Source: Beroe forskalii (taxonomy: Eukaryota; Ctenophora; Nuda; Beroida; Beroidae). Taken from it: DNA of 64,000 nt. The stretch covers positions 124,001 to 188,000 of the forward strand of contig WFMF01000066.1 of the NCBI GenBank assembly GCA_011033025.1, in the 5' to 3' direction. Position numbers and translations under genes: made by a program. The notes beneath the pieces are model-generated. The model ran no database searches. It was not told the DNA's origin and was given only the letters and a program-made list of their open reading frames with translations. Shown one piece after another: positions 49,501 to 60,040 of the stretch (the first letter of the stretch is position 1; each line of letters starts with the position of its first letter).

Positions 49501-51301
49501 ATTTGACCGTTTTCAGGATGACCTGTTACACATAATCATTTCAAACATGAACAGAAATCAGTTCAGTACCATTGAGACCAAGCTCCTTAGCATTATGAGA
49601 CATTATTTATTGTTACGAGATAAAATCTCCTCCATTAAGTCAAAATGTTTTGATTTCACCATGAAAAAGTTTGTTGATCACTACCAAGAAAGATTAGATG
49701 TGGCAATTCCTCAATGTACCATAACCTGCCTTACATATGATGGTGTCAGTTACATGGTTGGAGAAAAAGTTCGTGTGTCTTTTTCAGATAGTGATCAAAT
49801 GATTCTCCATATTAATGTTGTCAATAGCCCCTGTTGGGTGGCAGGAACTGTCTACTTTGAGATGAATGATGCTTTGCTGAAAACCGATATTAAAGATGTT
49901 GTTCATGTCAAATTCATCACAGAAAAAGTGACCAAGAGGTATAGATATTTAAGCTACAATTATAGGACCAGATTAGCATCTGATATTGTTACCAATAAAT
50001 CAGAGTATTGCAAGCAGATCTTTCCATCGCTGTTCAGTTGCCTGACATTTTCAAAGTTCAATAATCAAACTGTAATAAGTGGGACAACTGAAAACAAGAC
50101 TTTCTATTCCCAATTTGTTCGTGAAAATGGTGACATCTTCAAGGTTGGAGATTTTGTGTATCTCAATTCAGATAAAGAGTTGCCATATATTGCCAGAATT
50201 GACAAAATTCACAAAGACAAGAAAGACCTGGTTTGGGTGTTTGGACCTTGGTTTATAAGACCCATGGACACAGCTTTTTATGAAACAAGAGCCTTCTACC
50301 CCAATGAAGTATTCATGAGTAATATCTCGGATGTGAATCACATCAACAGCATTGAGGGTCATTGTGAGTTACTATCTTCGAAGGAATATGTTGTGAAACA
50401 CCCTTTGTCATTTCTTGAAAAAGATGTATACATTTGTGATCATAAGTATGATGAGTCAAACCACAAATTCAGTAAACTTGCAGAAAATAAACTTTACAAT
50501 AATCCTTCAGATCAATCGAACAACTTGGAGGTTAAAGAGTGGTTTCATTTTGCCAGACCAAAAGCACTCTACAGGACCACAAAACCTGATTTTCTCAAGC
50601 CACTTCAAGTTGATGTTGATAGTAGTAGTAGTGATGATGAGGGTGACTCAGATGATTCAGATGTACCAAAAGAAGCTGCTTCTTTGGGTCCACACATTCG
50701 TCGGCCTATTTCGTCCATCAATACATCATCAGCCACTTCACCAGCTAACAGTTCAGTTGCAAGTGGCTCTCCACTTATGAAAAATGACTCATCAACTCTG
50801 ATCAAATCTACCTTCAATAAGACATACACTCCGCATAAGCCATCAATGCCAGGCACAGGGTTACGAACACCTCAATTATTGTTGAAGAAATCTGCTATTG
50901 TTCAGGCACCAATATCGAAGCAGTTTTCTCATGAAGCCAAAAATGCTCAGTACCACAACTTCTCCCCCTCAAATATGATCAATAGGACTCCCAAAGTTTG
51001 CCAGAGAGAACAGCCCAAAGTTACGCCACAAAACACAAACATTCCTTTTAAGAGTTCAGTGTTAACCTGTGGATGGCTTTCTTGTGGGAAATCGTTTACA
51101 AATAACAGCGACTTTTACCAACATGTCATCAACACCGAAACCCATCTGAATGGCACTCGGAACATGAAATGGAAGTGTTACTGGCTTGGCTGCAAAGACA
51201 AAGTTGCAAAATGTGAAGGGATGACCACTGCCATCCTACTGCGTCGGCATTTATTGGCTCATATGGGGCAGATGTTTCCCCCGTTTTTTGAATTACTTTG
51301 A
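46562..51301 (+). CDS. Intronless polybromo-like protein: bromodomains, BAH regions, two C2H2 fingers
   Basis: 1579 residues in one exon. Polybromo (PBRM1) is the acetyl-lysine-reading subunit of PBAF chromatin remodelers. Domains by residue: basic Ser/Lys-rich 95-180; bromodomain about 187-283 (PDYYEIIQLP, NAKTYNEP); bromodomain about 320-415 (NATQFN); Lys/Glu repeats of about 13 residues 477-546; bromodomain about 823-920 (MEIPTS..YHTVIKYPMSL, NARYYNEESSEIHD); a degenerate half-bromodomain about 966-1020 (RFDRFQDDLLHII) lacking the Asn; BAH-like 1055-1160 and BAH 1180-1330 (FKVGDFVYL, FGPWFIRP, FYPNEVFMSN); acidic patch near 1350; C2H2 fingers about 1503-1565 (CGWLSCGKSF, CYWLGC, RRHLLAH). 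All three intact bromodomains keep the acetyl-lysine Asn. Vertebrate PBRM1 has six bromodomains and an HMG box; here there are fewer and no HMG box. A splice acceptor (TTATTTTCAG, ending 46556) just before ATCAAATG suggests a 5' UTR exon. AATAAA is at 51333. Intronless structure suggests a retrocopy that stayed open. Confidence 0.88.
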   Translation: MSEESEYELNVLCEKLTDVLTKNAGQTESQFIYKKFSPVIRKVKNQGYLLFDSYISDVKGIFTNLKKDDNVSPDLESIESKFAEELNNLISMDYYKSGHDSDTSTSDSIAPHNKESKSSKRKSTTKSPIVKSKKKQSTPVRVKNSPQMKTKSPAEQKKTKNKLTPKKGSASDSSDHDGKGSKIKSMCTSLLKVANVKPSAQKAFNQLPSQTILPDYYEIIQLPISLSMIKDNIMKGLYSSIYHCYSDLIVMCVNAKTYNEPHTEIHDMALEIISAISEHMTSLPNSHKSLNITVNPEFPLLDHDANPDNFTLITKDVYVALWDLFCKVVLRCNKSGRPLAGAFLCLPDKKAFKNYYKSITEPLSLSGIRSKLLCSEYGSLEQLSQDLHKMCDNATQFNTKSSIISKDAINLKDFVQSAVEQSHESDVKKEPDASPVSKRVKIGEKRKISVTPKAKNVVRMRSSSEGTSPIVKKERVSKNQEMEVKKDLALQSKEVEVKKDVASKKQEIEAKRDVANKKQEVEIKVKKEKISKKLDVEVKREQVSEIQKTEAPRPPRVEHHSVEENVFSCFSDLKDKGSEIQGEMVRMCSAFHKNIDNIVDLEDVLETTENCRNVLLKIVCAMSSRIDSVCPEFSTLESVISRLINSDKDYQDLLQCVPSYSYNGKKYYLQEELMVIFRKTPYSNILSQSTSLKRITRNRKEIENCVPNLDVISDNILFVDCTDVNKTLQVSLFDKIKTSLSQSNIVKNEGKDVVKQSKKEGDTCEEVTETPKGSSANIKIESRDKTPKAGVNKKISNIRLNVSDSPINDAMDSKLVLKKEKDLNQALSLLKSLKTKKDSEGKLLLHHFMEIPTSKSYHTVIKYPMSLNAIEQGVSLKTVKNVSDVISNCLLIIKNARYYNEESSEIHDSALIFQKTLLECMPCEPTEVIVLSNKVMADIAENLKCNTEISGLTKVEADSKFINMSFDQFYSNVKSGYYTRFDRFQDDLLHIIISNMNRNQFSTIETKLLSIMRHYLLLRDKISSIKSKCFDFTMKKFVDHYQERLDVAIPQCTITCLTYDGVSYMVGEKVRVSFSDSDQMILHINVVNSPCWVAGTVYFEMNDALLKTDIKDVVHVKFITEKVTKRYRYLSYNYRTRLASDIVTNKSEYCKQIFPSLFSCLTFSKFNNQTVISGTTENKTFYSQFVRENGDIFKVGDFVYLNSDKELPYIARIDKIHKDKKDLVWVFGPWFIRPMDTAFYETRAFYPNEVFMSNISDVNHINSIEGHCELLSSKEYVVKHPLSFLEKDVYICDHKYDESNHKFSKLAENKLYNNPSDQSNNLEVKEWFHFARPKALYRTTKPDFLKPLQVDVDSSSSDDEGDSDDSDVPKEAASLGPHIRRPISSINTSSATSPANSSVASGSPLMKNDSSTLIKSTFNKTYTPHKPSMPGTGLRTPQLLLKKSAIVQAPISKQFSHEAKNAQYHNFSPSNMINRTPKVCQREQPKVTPQNTNIPFKSSVLTCGWLSCGKSFTNNSDFYQHVINTETHLNGTRNMKWKCYWLGCKDKVAKCEGMTTAILLRRHLLAHMGQMFPPFFELL

Positions 51302-52239
51302 TTTTTTTTAATGGATCAAAATTTTTGTTTTTAATAAATGTAAACTTTTTTAAAAACGTTATTAAAAATGTTCCATCATGGTTTAAAAAGTTCACACCTT
51401 TGCCTTTACTCTTTTATGGAGCTTGTGTGACTGCCTTAGCCCCTAACGTTTATGTCTTCTTTGGGCAGTAACAGCTTATTAAGTAGTTTGTAGTAACCTC
51501 CATTTGAGGATTTTCTACAAGCTACAAGAATAAACAAATTCATATTTTTTTTCCCTTTTTCCCCTATTTCTTTTGTAGATTAAAACCACCATTTCATCCG
51601 GCCACTGAGGATCTTTCTTTCTTTGCACTTTCAACTTATTTTACAATCGATGCCTTTGCCCTGGTTTATGAAGATACATATCAGTAACAAAGCTTGAATT
51701 TCGGGCTCGATTCATGCTCAATAAGTCAATACATGTCATTTTCCCTGATTTACGATTTTAAGTCAACTCAGTGTTCAATCCATGTTAATAGTGATATAAA
51801 AATTGCTGTATTTCTCCGAACCCCGCTCTTGCTTTGGGATGTCATTTTTGCCAAAAGAACTTTCTGTTCGTTTTAAAATTTTTGAAGATTTATACTCAAA
51901 CTTTTTCCCTAGAAGAGCAAATATCAAAAGCTCCGAGAATGAATAGTTTTGGGTTTTAAATGGATATATCGAGTAAAATAATTCCCCAGAATAAAAATCT
52001 GCCCAAATTCGCTCTCCAGGTATATAATTGATACTATGGATTGGGATGCTATATTGGGGGGCGTGAGTTGGACACTGGGACATATCCATGAGAATTTAAA
52101 TTCTATTTGCACAAAGAAGTGAAATAGCCATGTCAGTGTCAACTCTGCAACATGCTGGAGGAGGGAAAGTCAAGCTACTAATACAGTACTACAGTTATAC
52201 AAATTTTTACCATGGGCTTTCCTTGAATTCCCGTTTATT
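51302..52239. other. 3' UTR/flank of polybromo-like gene, then intergenic
   Basis: Poly(A) signal AATAAA at 51333-51338. No genomic A-tract typical of a young retrocopy follows directly. Nothing else recognised. Confidence 0.5.
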
Positions 52240-52870
52240 GATGACCGGTTTTTTGGGTTGATTGCTTTTTCTGTGTTGATTGTGCTTGTTCTGGGTTGAT
52301 TTGCCTTCTTTCAGTTGCTGTGGGTTGATTCAACTTGTTTCCGAAATAGGGGAAAATTTTGGGGTTGATCGTTTGTTGTTGATTCGCTTGTTGCTTGTTT
52401 CGCCCTTTTTTCGCTTTTTGGGGAAACAAAAATTGAATCAACCCCAACAACCCGAACAAAGGCATCACAGGCGGCGGGTCGGCCGGGCCGGGCGAAACGT
52501 TCCCGAAAAACAACTGAAACCAAAGGCGAACAACCGAAATAACCCGAATCAAGCTTTCGAATCGACATGAACACAAGCGTTTTGCATTTTTCCCTTTGTT
52601 TAAGGGTTTTGCCTTGTTCGGGTTGGTTCATTGTTCATTGTTTGCTTTATAGCAGCAAAAACAAAACAACTAAACCCAAAAAACCCCAATCAATTTAAAA
52701 TTTTTTAAAAACTGGGAACAACCTTTAACACCTGAAACGGTGAGACAGGCCGAAACAAGTGAAATGCAAACTGCTTGTTCTAGGTTGTTTAGGTTGAATT
52801 AAGCTTGTTCAGTTGTTTAAGCTTGTTTAAACATTTGGGCTGTTTGGTTGTTCCATTTCGTTTAATAGCA
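52240..52870. repeat. Strand-asymmetric TTG/CAA low-complexity tract
   Basis: Words GGGTTGATT and CTTGTTT recur on the plus strand (52250-52410, 52610-52650, 52770-52870), with the complement AACCCCAACAACCCGAA between (about 52436-52550). The overlapping ORFs on both strands are low-complexity and not genes. Confidence 0.6.
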
Positions 52871-52960
52871 TTTCCTTGTTTGTGGAAGGTTTTGATTATG
52901 GATGAGAGGTTTCGTCATTGACTGTCATTTAAGATTTCTTTCTTAAACACAAGAATATTA

Positions 52961-53509
52961 TTTAACCATGTTATATACTTTTTGCTTAGCCTGAGCTAAG
53001 ACTGCATTGTCATTCACACATTCTGGTACACATGTCAGAACCGCCAGGCTGACCGCCCGCTCCTTGAGAGCATTTGAAAACAAACTAAACATTATCAATC
53101 CAACCATTCAACTCTCAAACCACTGTTAATTCAATTATCTCTATACACTAACATATTATGACAAGTTTTTTACAGCTTATCTTATTCCTAAAAGATTTTA
53201 TGTGTCTATTTCAATTCTGAATCACCTGCGTAATTTGTGTATCACACTCAGCCTTTATAGTTGGTATTACACTGATAACGGTTTTGTAATTTATGATAAT
53301 GCTGCGAGTATTTTCATGCGTGTAACTTGTAATGCAGCTCTTGTCCCATTAAACACACAGCTAGTAGACTGCCTCCAATCAATGCTTTGCTTTACAGCTA
53401 TAAATGACTTAAAACGGTATATGTTCATAATTTGTCGATATTTTTGCCTCAATGTAAGCTTGACAACGTCATTTAAGATTTCTTTTCTTAAACACAAGAA
53501 TATTATTTA
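52961..53509 (+). repeat. 550-bp satellite, copy 1 (upstream of insertion)
   Basis: Unit from TTTAACCATGTTATATACTT to AAACACAAGAATATTATTTA. A partial unit end precedes it (about 52916-52960). Nearly identical to 57649-58199 and 58200-58748. The direct array is split after this copy by the TIR element. Confidence 0.92.
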
Positions 53510-54224
53510 AGGCACCCCTCCATGGCCCAACATTGATTGACCTGTTTCACTGTTTCAGCTGACAGTCCAGGTTGAGAAGCACGGTTTTCACGTAAATGAT
53601 CTGTCACGAGGTTTGTCACCTGATATGCGCGTGATCAGGCAGTATTTATAAATATCCCCGGTTTTGTTGAGCAGGTTTGTTGAAATTGCACTGTTTTCAC
53701 ATCGCTTGTGGGGTATCGAATGTCAGTCATGCTCCTCACGTGATATGCATGTGATCATACAGCATATCTGTAAATTCACTGTTTCTCCAGAAAGATTCCC
53801 GGTTTTCACATTGCACTAGCAGTATCAGTTGCAGTCACGTGCTGCACGTGACATACATGTGAACGGTAAAGAATGCTGTTGAGCCGACAGCCCATAGAGA
53901 TTTTCCCGGTTTTCACATCGCTGCTCCCATGTAAATTGTAATCTAATCAGTAGACAGTTCGTTACACTCTTCACTGTTTTCACAGTGTAAGTGTAGAGGA
54001 ATGTGTGTAAATTAGATTTACGGCTAAGAAATGCGCTTGAGGATTCATGGAATAGTGCTGAGTGTGTTGTGCGATATGAAATAAAAAATATACACAATAT
54101 CATGTACAATGTACATGTATACATGCAAATCTTGGCCTTCCATGAAAACGTCGGCCTTCGGCCTCGGTGGTATTTTGCATTCTCTGATCAGTTTGACACT
54201 ATTTTACTCATCACGTTGACACCA

Positions 54225-56190
54225 GTTAAGTGATCAATCTACGCTAATTTACAGATCAATTAACTACTTAACTACTTAAGCACTTATACAGTATACACTG
54301 GTTCACTGATTAATCTCACGCTCATAATTTCTGACCACTTTAACAGTTTAACACCTTACACCTGATCATTATTAATAGATCAATGTTAAATGTTAATTTA
54401 CTTTGACACCAATTAACTGGTAAACCTGACACTGATTCCCTTAGAAAGTTAGAAGCTTAAACGCAGGTACTCTGATCTATTTGATGTTATTTTACTGTTA
54501 TTTCGTAAAATTACTGTCATTAGAAGCTTAGACATCAGTTCTCTGATCAATTTACTGACTCAGGCACCAGGAGAGCAAGGAGCCCGACTTATAACCTCAG
54601 TCATCCACATCACGGCACTTTATCTCTTACCATAGCCCTTACCTTGCCCAAACCCTTGACTCCATGACTTACCCTAACCATAAACCTAACCCCAACCCTA
54701 ACCGTTGTCTACCTATAGTTGGCCCGGGCCCGTATGCACAAATTAAGGGAATATCATGAAATAGTGTCGTAGGTGAAAAAAATTTGAGGTGAAATGCCCA
54801 TTCCCTAATTCAATAATTACTCAGACACCAGTAACCAGTTCATTGATCAATCCGACACAAAATTACTGATCATTCAGAAACAAGTTCTCTTATCGATCAA
54901 ATGCTAATTTTCTGATCACTCAGACACCAGTGCATTGATCAATCTGACGCCAATTTATTCATACTGATGTGATGTCTGATCAATAAGACAATAGAAACCA
55001 GTTCAATGATCGATATGACTCTAAAATTGCGATGGACTGATCGTTTTGCCGCTAATATAATTATGACTCAGGCAACAGTTCAAGCTGATCTATCTGCCAC
55101 TTATTTAAGTATTTACGGATTATTTTGACACCGCTTCACTGAGTCACTGATCAATCTGATGCTAATTTACTGATCACTAGACACCCGTTCTCTTATCAAT
55201 CTCACGCGAAGCTACTCACTACTGATCACTTAGACACCAGTTCACTGATCAATCTGAAATTTACTGTTACTTTGACAGTTTGACTCCAGATCACTAATCA
55301 AGTGACGCTAATCTACCTATCAATGTGAAAACCAGTTCACTGGTTTTTGACACGAATTTAACGAACACTGAGGCACCAATTAGCCAATTCATTAACCAAT
55401 CTGATGCTAATTCAATAATTTACTGATCACTTTGACACCAGTTGACTGATCGATCCACGCTAATTTATGGATAACTAACCAATCTGACACCGATTTCATG
55501 CTATTACACACTTTTTCGAGCTAGTGGGGGCCAAGGCCCCCCCTAGATTTTTTCTAGGGGGGGGCCTCTTGAAAACTACGGGGAGCCAAAATTTACATAG
55601 GCAAATTTTCATTTCTCATAGCCATAATTTTTACTATTTTGCTTAAAAATAGTACTAAAATAATGTTTTATTCATTGATTTGACTCTGAAAAAGGGTGAA
55701 TTTCAGGAAAATTTCTGTCTAATGAACTAGATTTTGACCTCCATTCTATGCTCAATTTTTTGAGAAAATCTTAGGTAGGGCCAAGGCCCCCCCTAAGATT
55801 TTTCTACAGGGGGCCTTTTGAAAACTAGGGGGGGGGCCTGGCCCCCCCTTAGGGGGGGCCGTGTAGTCCCATGACCGATTTACTTATCACTTAGAACTCA
55901 AGAGATTGAAGTTTAAACGAAATAACTCATACGAGAGAATTGTAATCAGAAGCTTTCAAAAATCTTGTCAGCTTAGACATTTAGACAATCAGACACCAGT
56001 TCTCTGATCAATCTGATGTTAATTTACTGATCACTTTGACAGTCGATTACAGATCAATCTGGCGCTATTTTACTGATCATTTTGACACCAATTCACTGAT
56101 CAATCTACGCTAATTCACTCTGACACCAGTTTACTGATCAATCTACGTTCATTTAATCATCACTCTGAAACCAGTTCACTAATCTGCATT
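54225..56190. repeat. Degenerate array of TGATCA-containing repeats
   Basis: Dozens of imperfect copies of CTGATCAATCTGACGCTAAT and TTTACTGATCACTTTGACAC alternate, spaced roughly 40-50 bp, inside the 4.1-kb element. It is interrupted at 54590-54800 by a CCCTAA-like stretch and at 55500-55870. No coding frame. Confidence 0.8.
55515..55865. repeat. Pair of G/C-run hairpins (GGGGGCC...AAGGCCCCCCCTA)
   Basis: GGGCCAAGGCCCCCCCTAGA with CTAGGGGGGGGCCTC at about 55526-55570 recurs at about 55779-55850. Each can fold on itself and has G-tracts. They bracket about 200 bp, suggesting a small element inserted in the TGATCA array. Confidence 0.6.
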
Positions 56191-56364
56191 AGGGATCCAG
56201 AACTCCTTTCTAAGGATGAACTACTAAAACTCTAAAATGGCAATGAACCTGCAAGAGAAAGTCTCCAGAACGCCAAAAGCCCCAGCGGGAGGCCTCCATG
56301 ACAACGTGGGGACTAAATAATCAACTAATTAAGTAATTAGTTAAATAAGGACCCTGACGGCGTG

Positions 56365-57470
56365 ACACCAGGGTTTGACCTCCCGACTGTCTGCATGCAG
56401 AGACGGCTGCTCCACCCACGATTCCCGCACTATATAGAGACAGCGCACTATATAGAGACAAGCTGTTTTGGAGCCAAAGTTCACATTCTCTAAATAGTGC
56501 GTAAAAACACTATATGGAGACAACGCACTTTATAGAATTCTATGACTTGTAACATACGGTAGATACTGCTTGTTAGCTGACCTCATTAGGATTACAGATT
56601 TGTAACATACGGTAGGTAGACACTGCTTGTGACCTCATTAGGATTTCGGGACTTATCGGACTTCCCCGTGTGCCCTGAGGAACTTTGCTCCTGAAACCAT
56701 CATGGTGAACTTCGAACTGGCCTTTCGGGACACCCTCCAGAATTATGCCTTTCTACACTTTTTCAGGCTCGTGGGGACCAGAGAGAAGGTCAGTGTCAGC
56801 AGCCTTCCTCTTCAGCAGTCTTCTTGGCAAGATGGACAGCCATGAGGCTGGGTTGTACATCATGGTTGTGGGAAGGAGGAAATCATGTGTGGAGGAGTCT
56901 TGAACGGTCGACCAGGCAGGACATCCCGAAGAGCTTCTGAGCACTTCCAGTAGGAGACAGGAGAGAGGGGGCGGAGGAGGTGTGGGAGCAGGGTCTAATG
57001 ATGTGCTGGAACAAGGGGAGGAAGGGCTAGCTGTCCTAGTTCATCTGTATGCAGGTAATGGAACCTTTTCTGTAGAGTAGAAATGGTGCGAATGGGATAC
57101 TGGATGAACCCCCTTATATACTACTGGTTTGGTCTGATCAAGTGCAGTTATCCGAGAACCATTGTACATGAGTACATGTTATTGTAACTGCATGTTGTGT
57201 GGGACCAATGCAATGTGACCCGCTACTGCGATCACCAATAAGGTACGCTTGTACGCTTAATGAGGAGGTGTCTCTATATAGTGTGCTTTCACTCGAAGTA
57301 TGTTCAGAACATACATTAACATATGGTCGACATTTTGTCTCTATATAGTGCGAAAAAGCACTATATAGCGACAGCGCACTTTATAGAGAAATGGTGTCTC
57401 TATATAGTGCGGTGTCTCTATACAGATCGATTACCGGGAGGTCTAACTCATCCTGCCCCGCTGTGACAGC
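56365..57470. repeat. Nested inverted-repeat unit with CTATATAGAGACA motifs
   Basis: GTTTGACCTCCCGACTGTC at the left and TTACCGGGAGGTCTAAC at the right are inverted. Next to each end GCACTATATAGAGACA occurs several times (56430-56530; inverted TGTCTCTATATAGTGC at 57268-57425). It lies within the 4.1-kb element and has no gene. Confidence 0.6.
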
Positions 57471-57648
57471 AGGTAGGGGCAATTACAATAATCACTGTGA
57501 CACCACGTGATTGACCATTCCGACAAACCCCGTGCAAACCTCGTGACAGATCAATTCTGTGAAAACCGTGATTCTCAATCGGGACTGCTTGTTGAAACAG
57601 TGCAGAAATGTGATTTTTTCTTCAATGTTGGGCCATGGCGGGGTGCCT

Positions 57649-58199
57649 TATTTAACCATGTTATATACTTTTGCTTAGCCCGAGCTAAGACTGCATTGTC
57701 ATTCACACATTCTGGTACACATGTCAGAACCGCCAGGCTGACCACCCGCTCCTTGAGAGCATTTGAAAACAAACTAAACATTATCAATCCAACCATTCAA
57801 CTCTCAAACCACTGTTAATTCAATTATCTCTATACACTAACATATTATGACAAGTTTTTTACAGCTTATCTTATTCCTAAAAGATTTTATGTGTCTATTT
57901 CAATTCTGAATCACCCGTGTAATTTGTGTATCACACTCAGCCTTTATAGTTGGTATTACACTGATAACGGTTTTGTAATTTATGATAATGCTATGAGTAT
58001 TTTCATGCGTGTAACTTGTAATGTAGCTCTTGTCCCATTAAACACACAGCTCGTAGACTGCCTCCAATCAATGCTTTGCTTTTACAGCTATAAAATGACT
58101 TAAAACGGTATATGTTCATAATTTGTCGATATTTTTGCCTCAATGTAAGCTTGACAACGTCATTTAAGATTTCTTTTCTTAAACGCAAGAATATTATTT
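57649..58199 (+). repeat. 550-bp satellite, copy 2
   Basis: Direct continuation of the array interrupted at 53509. Its small ORFs repeat those of the other copies and do not stay open between copies, so they are not genes. Confidence 0.92.
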
Positions 58200-58786
58200 A
58201 ACCATGTTATATACTTTTGCTTAGCCCGAGCTAAGACTGCATTGTCATTCACACATTCTGGTACACATGTCAGAACCGCCAGGCTGACCGCCCGCTCCTT
58301 GAGAGCATTTGAAAACAAACTAAACATTATCAATCCAACCATTCAACTCTCAAACCACTGTTAATTCAATTATCTCTATACACTAACATATTATGACAAG
58401 TTTTTTACAGCTTATCTTCTTCCTAAAAGATTTTATGTGTCTATTTCAATTCTGAATCACCTGCGTGTAATTTGTGTATCACACTCAGCCTTTATAGTTG
58501 GTATTACACTGATAACGGTTTTGTAATTTATGATAATGCTGCGAGTATTTTCATGCGTGTAACTTGTAATGTAGCTCTTGTCCCATTAAACACACAGCTA
58601 GTAGACTGCCTCCAATCAATGCTTTTGCTTTTACAGCTATAAAATGACTTAAAACGGTATATGTTCATAATTTGTCGATATTTTTGCCTCAATGTAAGCT
58701 TGACAACGTCATTTAACATTTCTTTTCTTAAACGCAAGAATATTATTTAACCATGTTATATACTTTTGCTTAGCCCGAGCCGATCA
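58200..58786 (+). repeat. 550-bp satellite, copy 3 and truncated copy 4
   Basis: A complete unit to about 58748, then the first roughly 38 bp of a further unit, broken after CTTTTGCTTAGCCCGAGC. Confidence 0.9.
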
Positions 58787-59850
58787 GGCGCAAGCCGATC
58801 AAAGGAAACGTCAAAGGATAGCCAAAGGACCCATGCTCTGCTCAAAACAACATCAACAGCAACAACAACAGATATAAGGATAACAACGGCAACATTTACA
58901 ACATTTTCAACAGTTCTTTGTCTTCTGTTCCAGGCAGTATCTTGGAACTGGGCTTTGCCCATTGAGCCCAGTTAAATCCCAATCGATGGGAATATGATTT
59001 TCACAGTCTGGTTGGGTCAGGCCACTCTGTGATCCACTAGACGAAGGGAGGTGGTACATAGCCACCTTCGGCTGATAGCTGACCTAATCTGCAGACAAGC
59101 ATTGACTTGCTTTGCAGTCCGTTTGAAGCCAGGGGCGTTGGTAGAATCCCAGACCTGTGTGGTCCAGGACTGGATTCTGCTCTCAGCCCAGGATATAACC
59201 CGCAGTCGGGTGGCCTAAAAACCACCCAGGAGTTCACACCCTTAGCCTAGTGTATTAGGGATAGTCTCTATGCTCAGCATGGCTGCACTGGCCTGGTTGA
59301 TTAAACCGACCTTGGCCGTTTTACTAAGACTACTAAGACTAAGAGGGTTGGCAGAGATCGTGGTTTGGGAAGGTGAGAAATAGGATATGTGTATATCAGG
59401 TCGAGATTTGCAATACAACTACTGTAATTTCTGGAAAGTGCCCAGATTACTCCTTTATAATATCAGTCGCAAAAATGTCCCTCCGTCCCTCCGTCCGTCC
59501 CCCTTTCACACAAATCTTCAAAATCACGAATTTCCTAATTCATGAAGCTTTCGGTTGTCAAAAATTTTAATCTCATACGTTGACCAGGCCCATCCGTGCC
59601 ACATTCCCAGTCACTAAAGTTTTCATATCGACCAAATCTAATGTCTGGAAATTGATTTTCATTTCAACTATTTCACACAAAAAACAGGATTTTTTTCGCC
59701 AAAAAAGATTTTGACAGAGTAAATGTGAAGAAGGCTTGCCAAATTTGACTATTCTCTGAGAAATGATGTGGGAAATTGAATCAGTATCACAATAAAAAAC
59801 TGAAATTTTACACGTATTGTTACACATAATTAACATGTTATTTCATGATT
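58787..59850. other. Intergenic, nothing recognised
   Basis: Unremarkable sequence with a CAACAACAAC-rich patch (58845-58920) and a small TCCGTCCC repeat near 59480. No gene found. Confidence 0.5.
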
Positions 59851-59935
59851 TCGTAGCTCAATTGGTTAGCGCGTCAAACTTTGTAGTGCTGGCACGCTAG
59901 AGGTCACGGGTTCAAGCCCTACTATAGTCAAATTC
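59850..59935 (+). repeat. tRNA-like sequence with Pol III A and B boxes (SINE head or tRNA pseudogene)
   Basis: TAGCTCAATTGGTTAGCGC fits an A box and GGGTTCAAGCCC a B box. The acceptor, D and T stems do not pair cleanly and the anticodon region is too long (GCGT...ACGC around about 19 bases). Either a degenerate tRNA or a tRNA-derived SINE start; not called as a functional tRNA. Confidence 0.4.
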
Positions 59936-60040
59936 CAAATTTTTATTTTCTTAGCTTATCTTCAGTTTTCTGATAGCAAAAAATGATCCTGTACAGCCCA
60001 ATCAGTTCATCAGAAAGGTTTTAAATTAGATTTCGAAATA

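Larger units (their letters stand above)
53510..57648. mobile_element. 4.1-kb nonautonomous TIR element with 6-bp TSD, inserted in satellite
   Basis: Ends AGGCACCCCTCCATGGCCCA and the inverted TGGGCCATGGCGGGGTGCCT; inverted similarity extends about 140 bp inward (GTGAAAACCGTG, CTCGTGACAGATCA). Target duplication TATTTA is at 53504-53509 and 57649-57654, and removing the element restores the satellite sequence exactly. Near the left end three copies of CACGTGATATGCATGTGATC (about 53620, 53738, 53843) and repeated CCCGGTTTTCACAT look like subterminal repeats. The interior is non-coding: a TGATCA array, G-rich hairpins and a nested inverted-repeat unit. Confidence 0.9.

Noticed and set aside
52235-52631. 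Three overlapping ORFs of about 100 codons on both strands
   Set aside because: Low-complexity TTG/CAA tract keeps frames open; no homology.
53202-53510. 102-codon ORF repeated at 57891 and 58528 region
   Set aside because: It belongs to the 550-bp satellite, and its length changes between copies by frameshifts, showing no coding constraint.
54225-56190. Regularly repeated TGATCA blocks resembling a CRISPR array
   Set aside because: Repeats are degenerate, spacing is irregular, the genome is eukaryotic, and no cas gene exists; it is an array within a TIR element.
59850-59935. Functional tRNA gene
   Set aside because: A and B boxes are good but T, D and acceptor stems do not pair well and the anticodon arm is abnormal.
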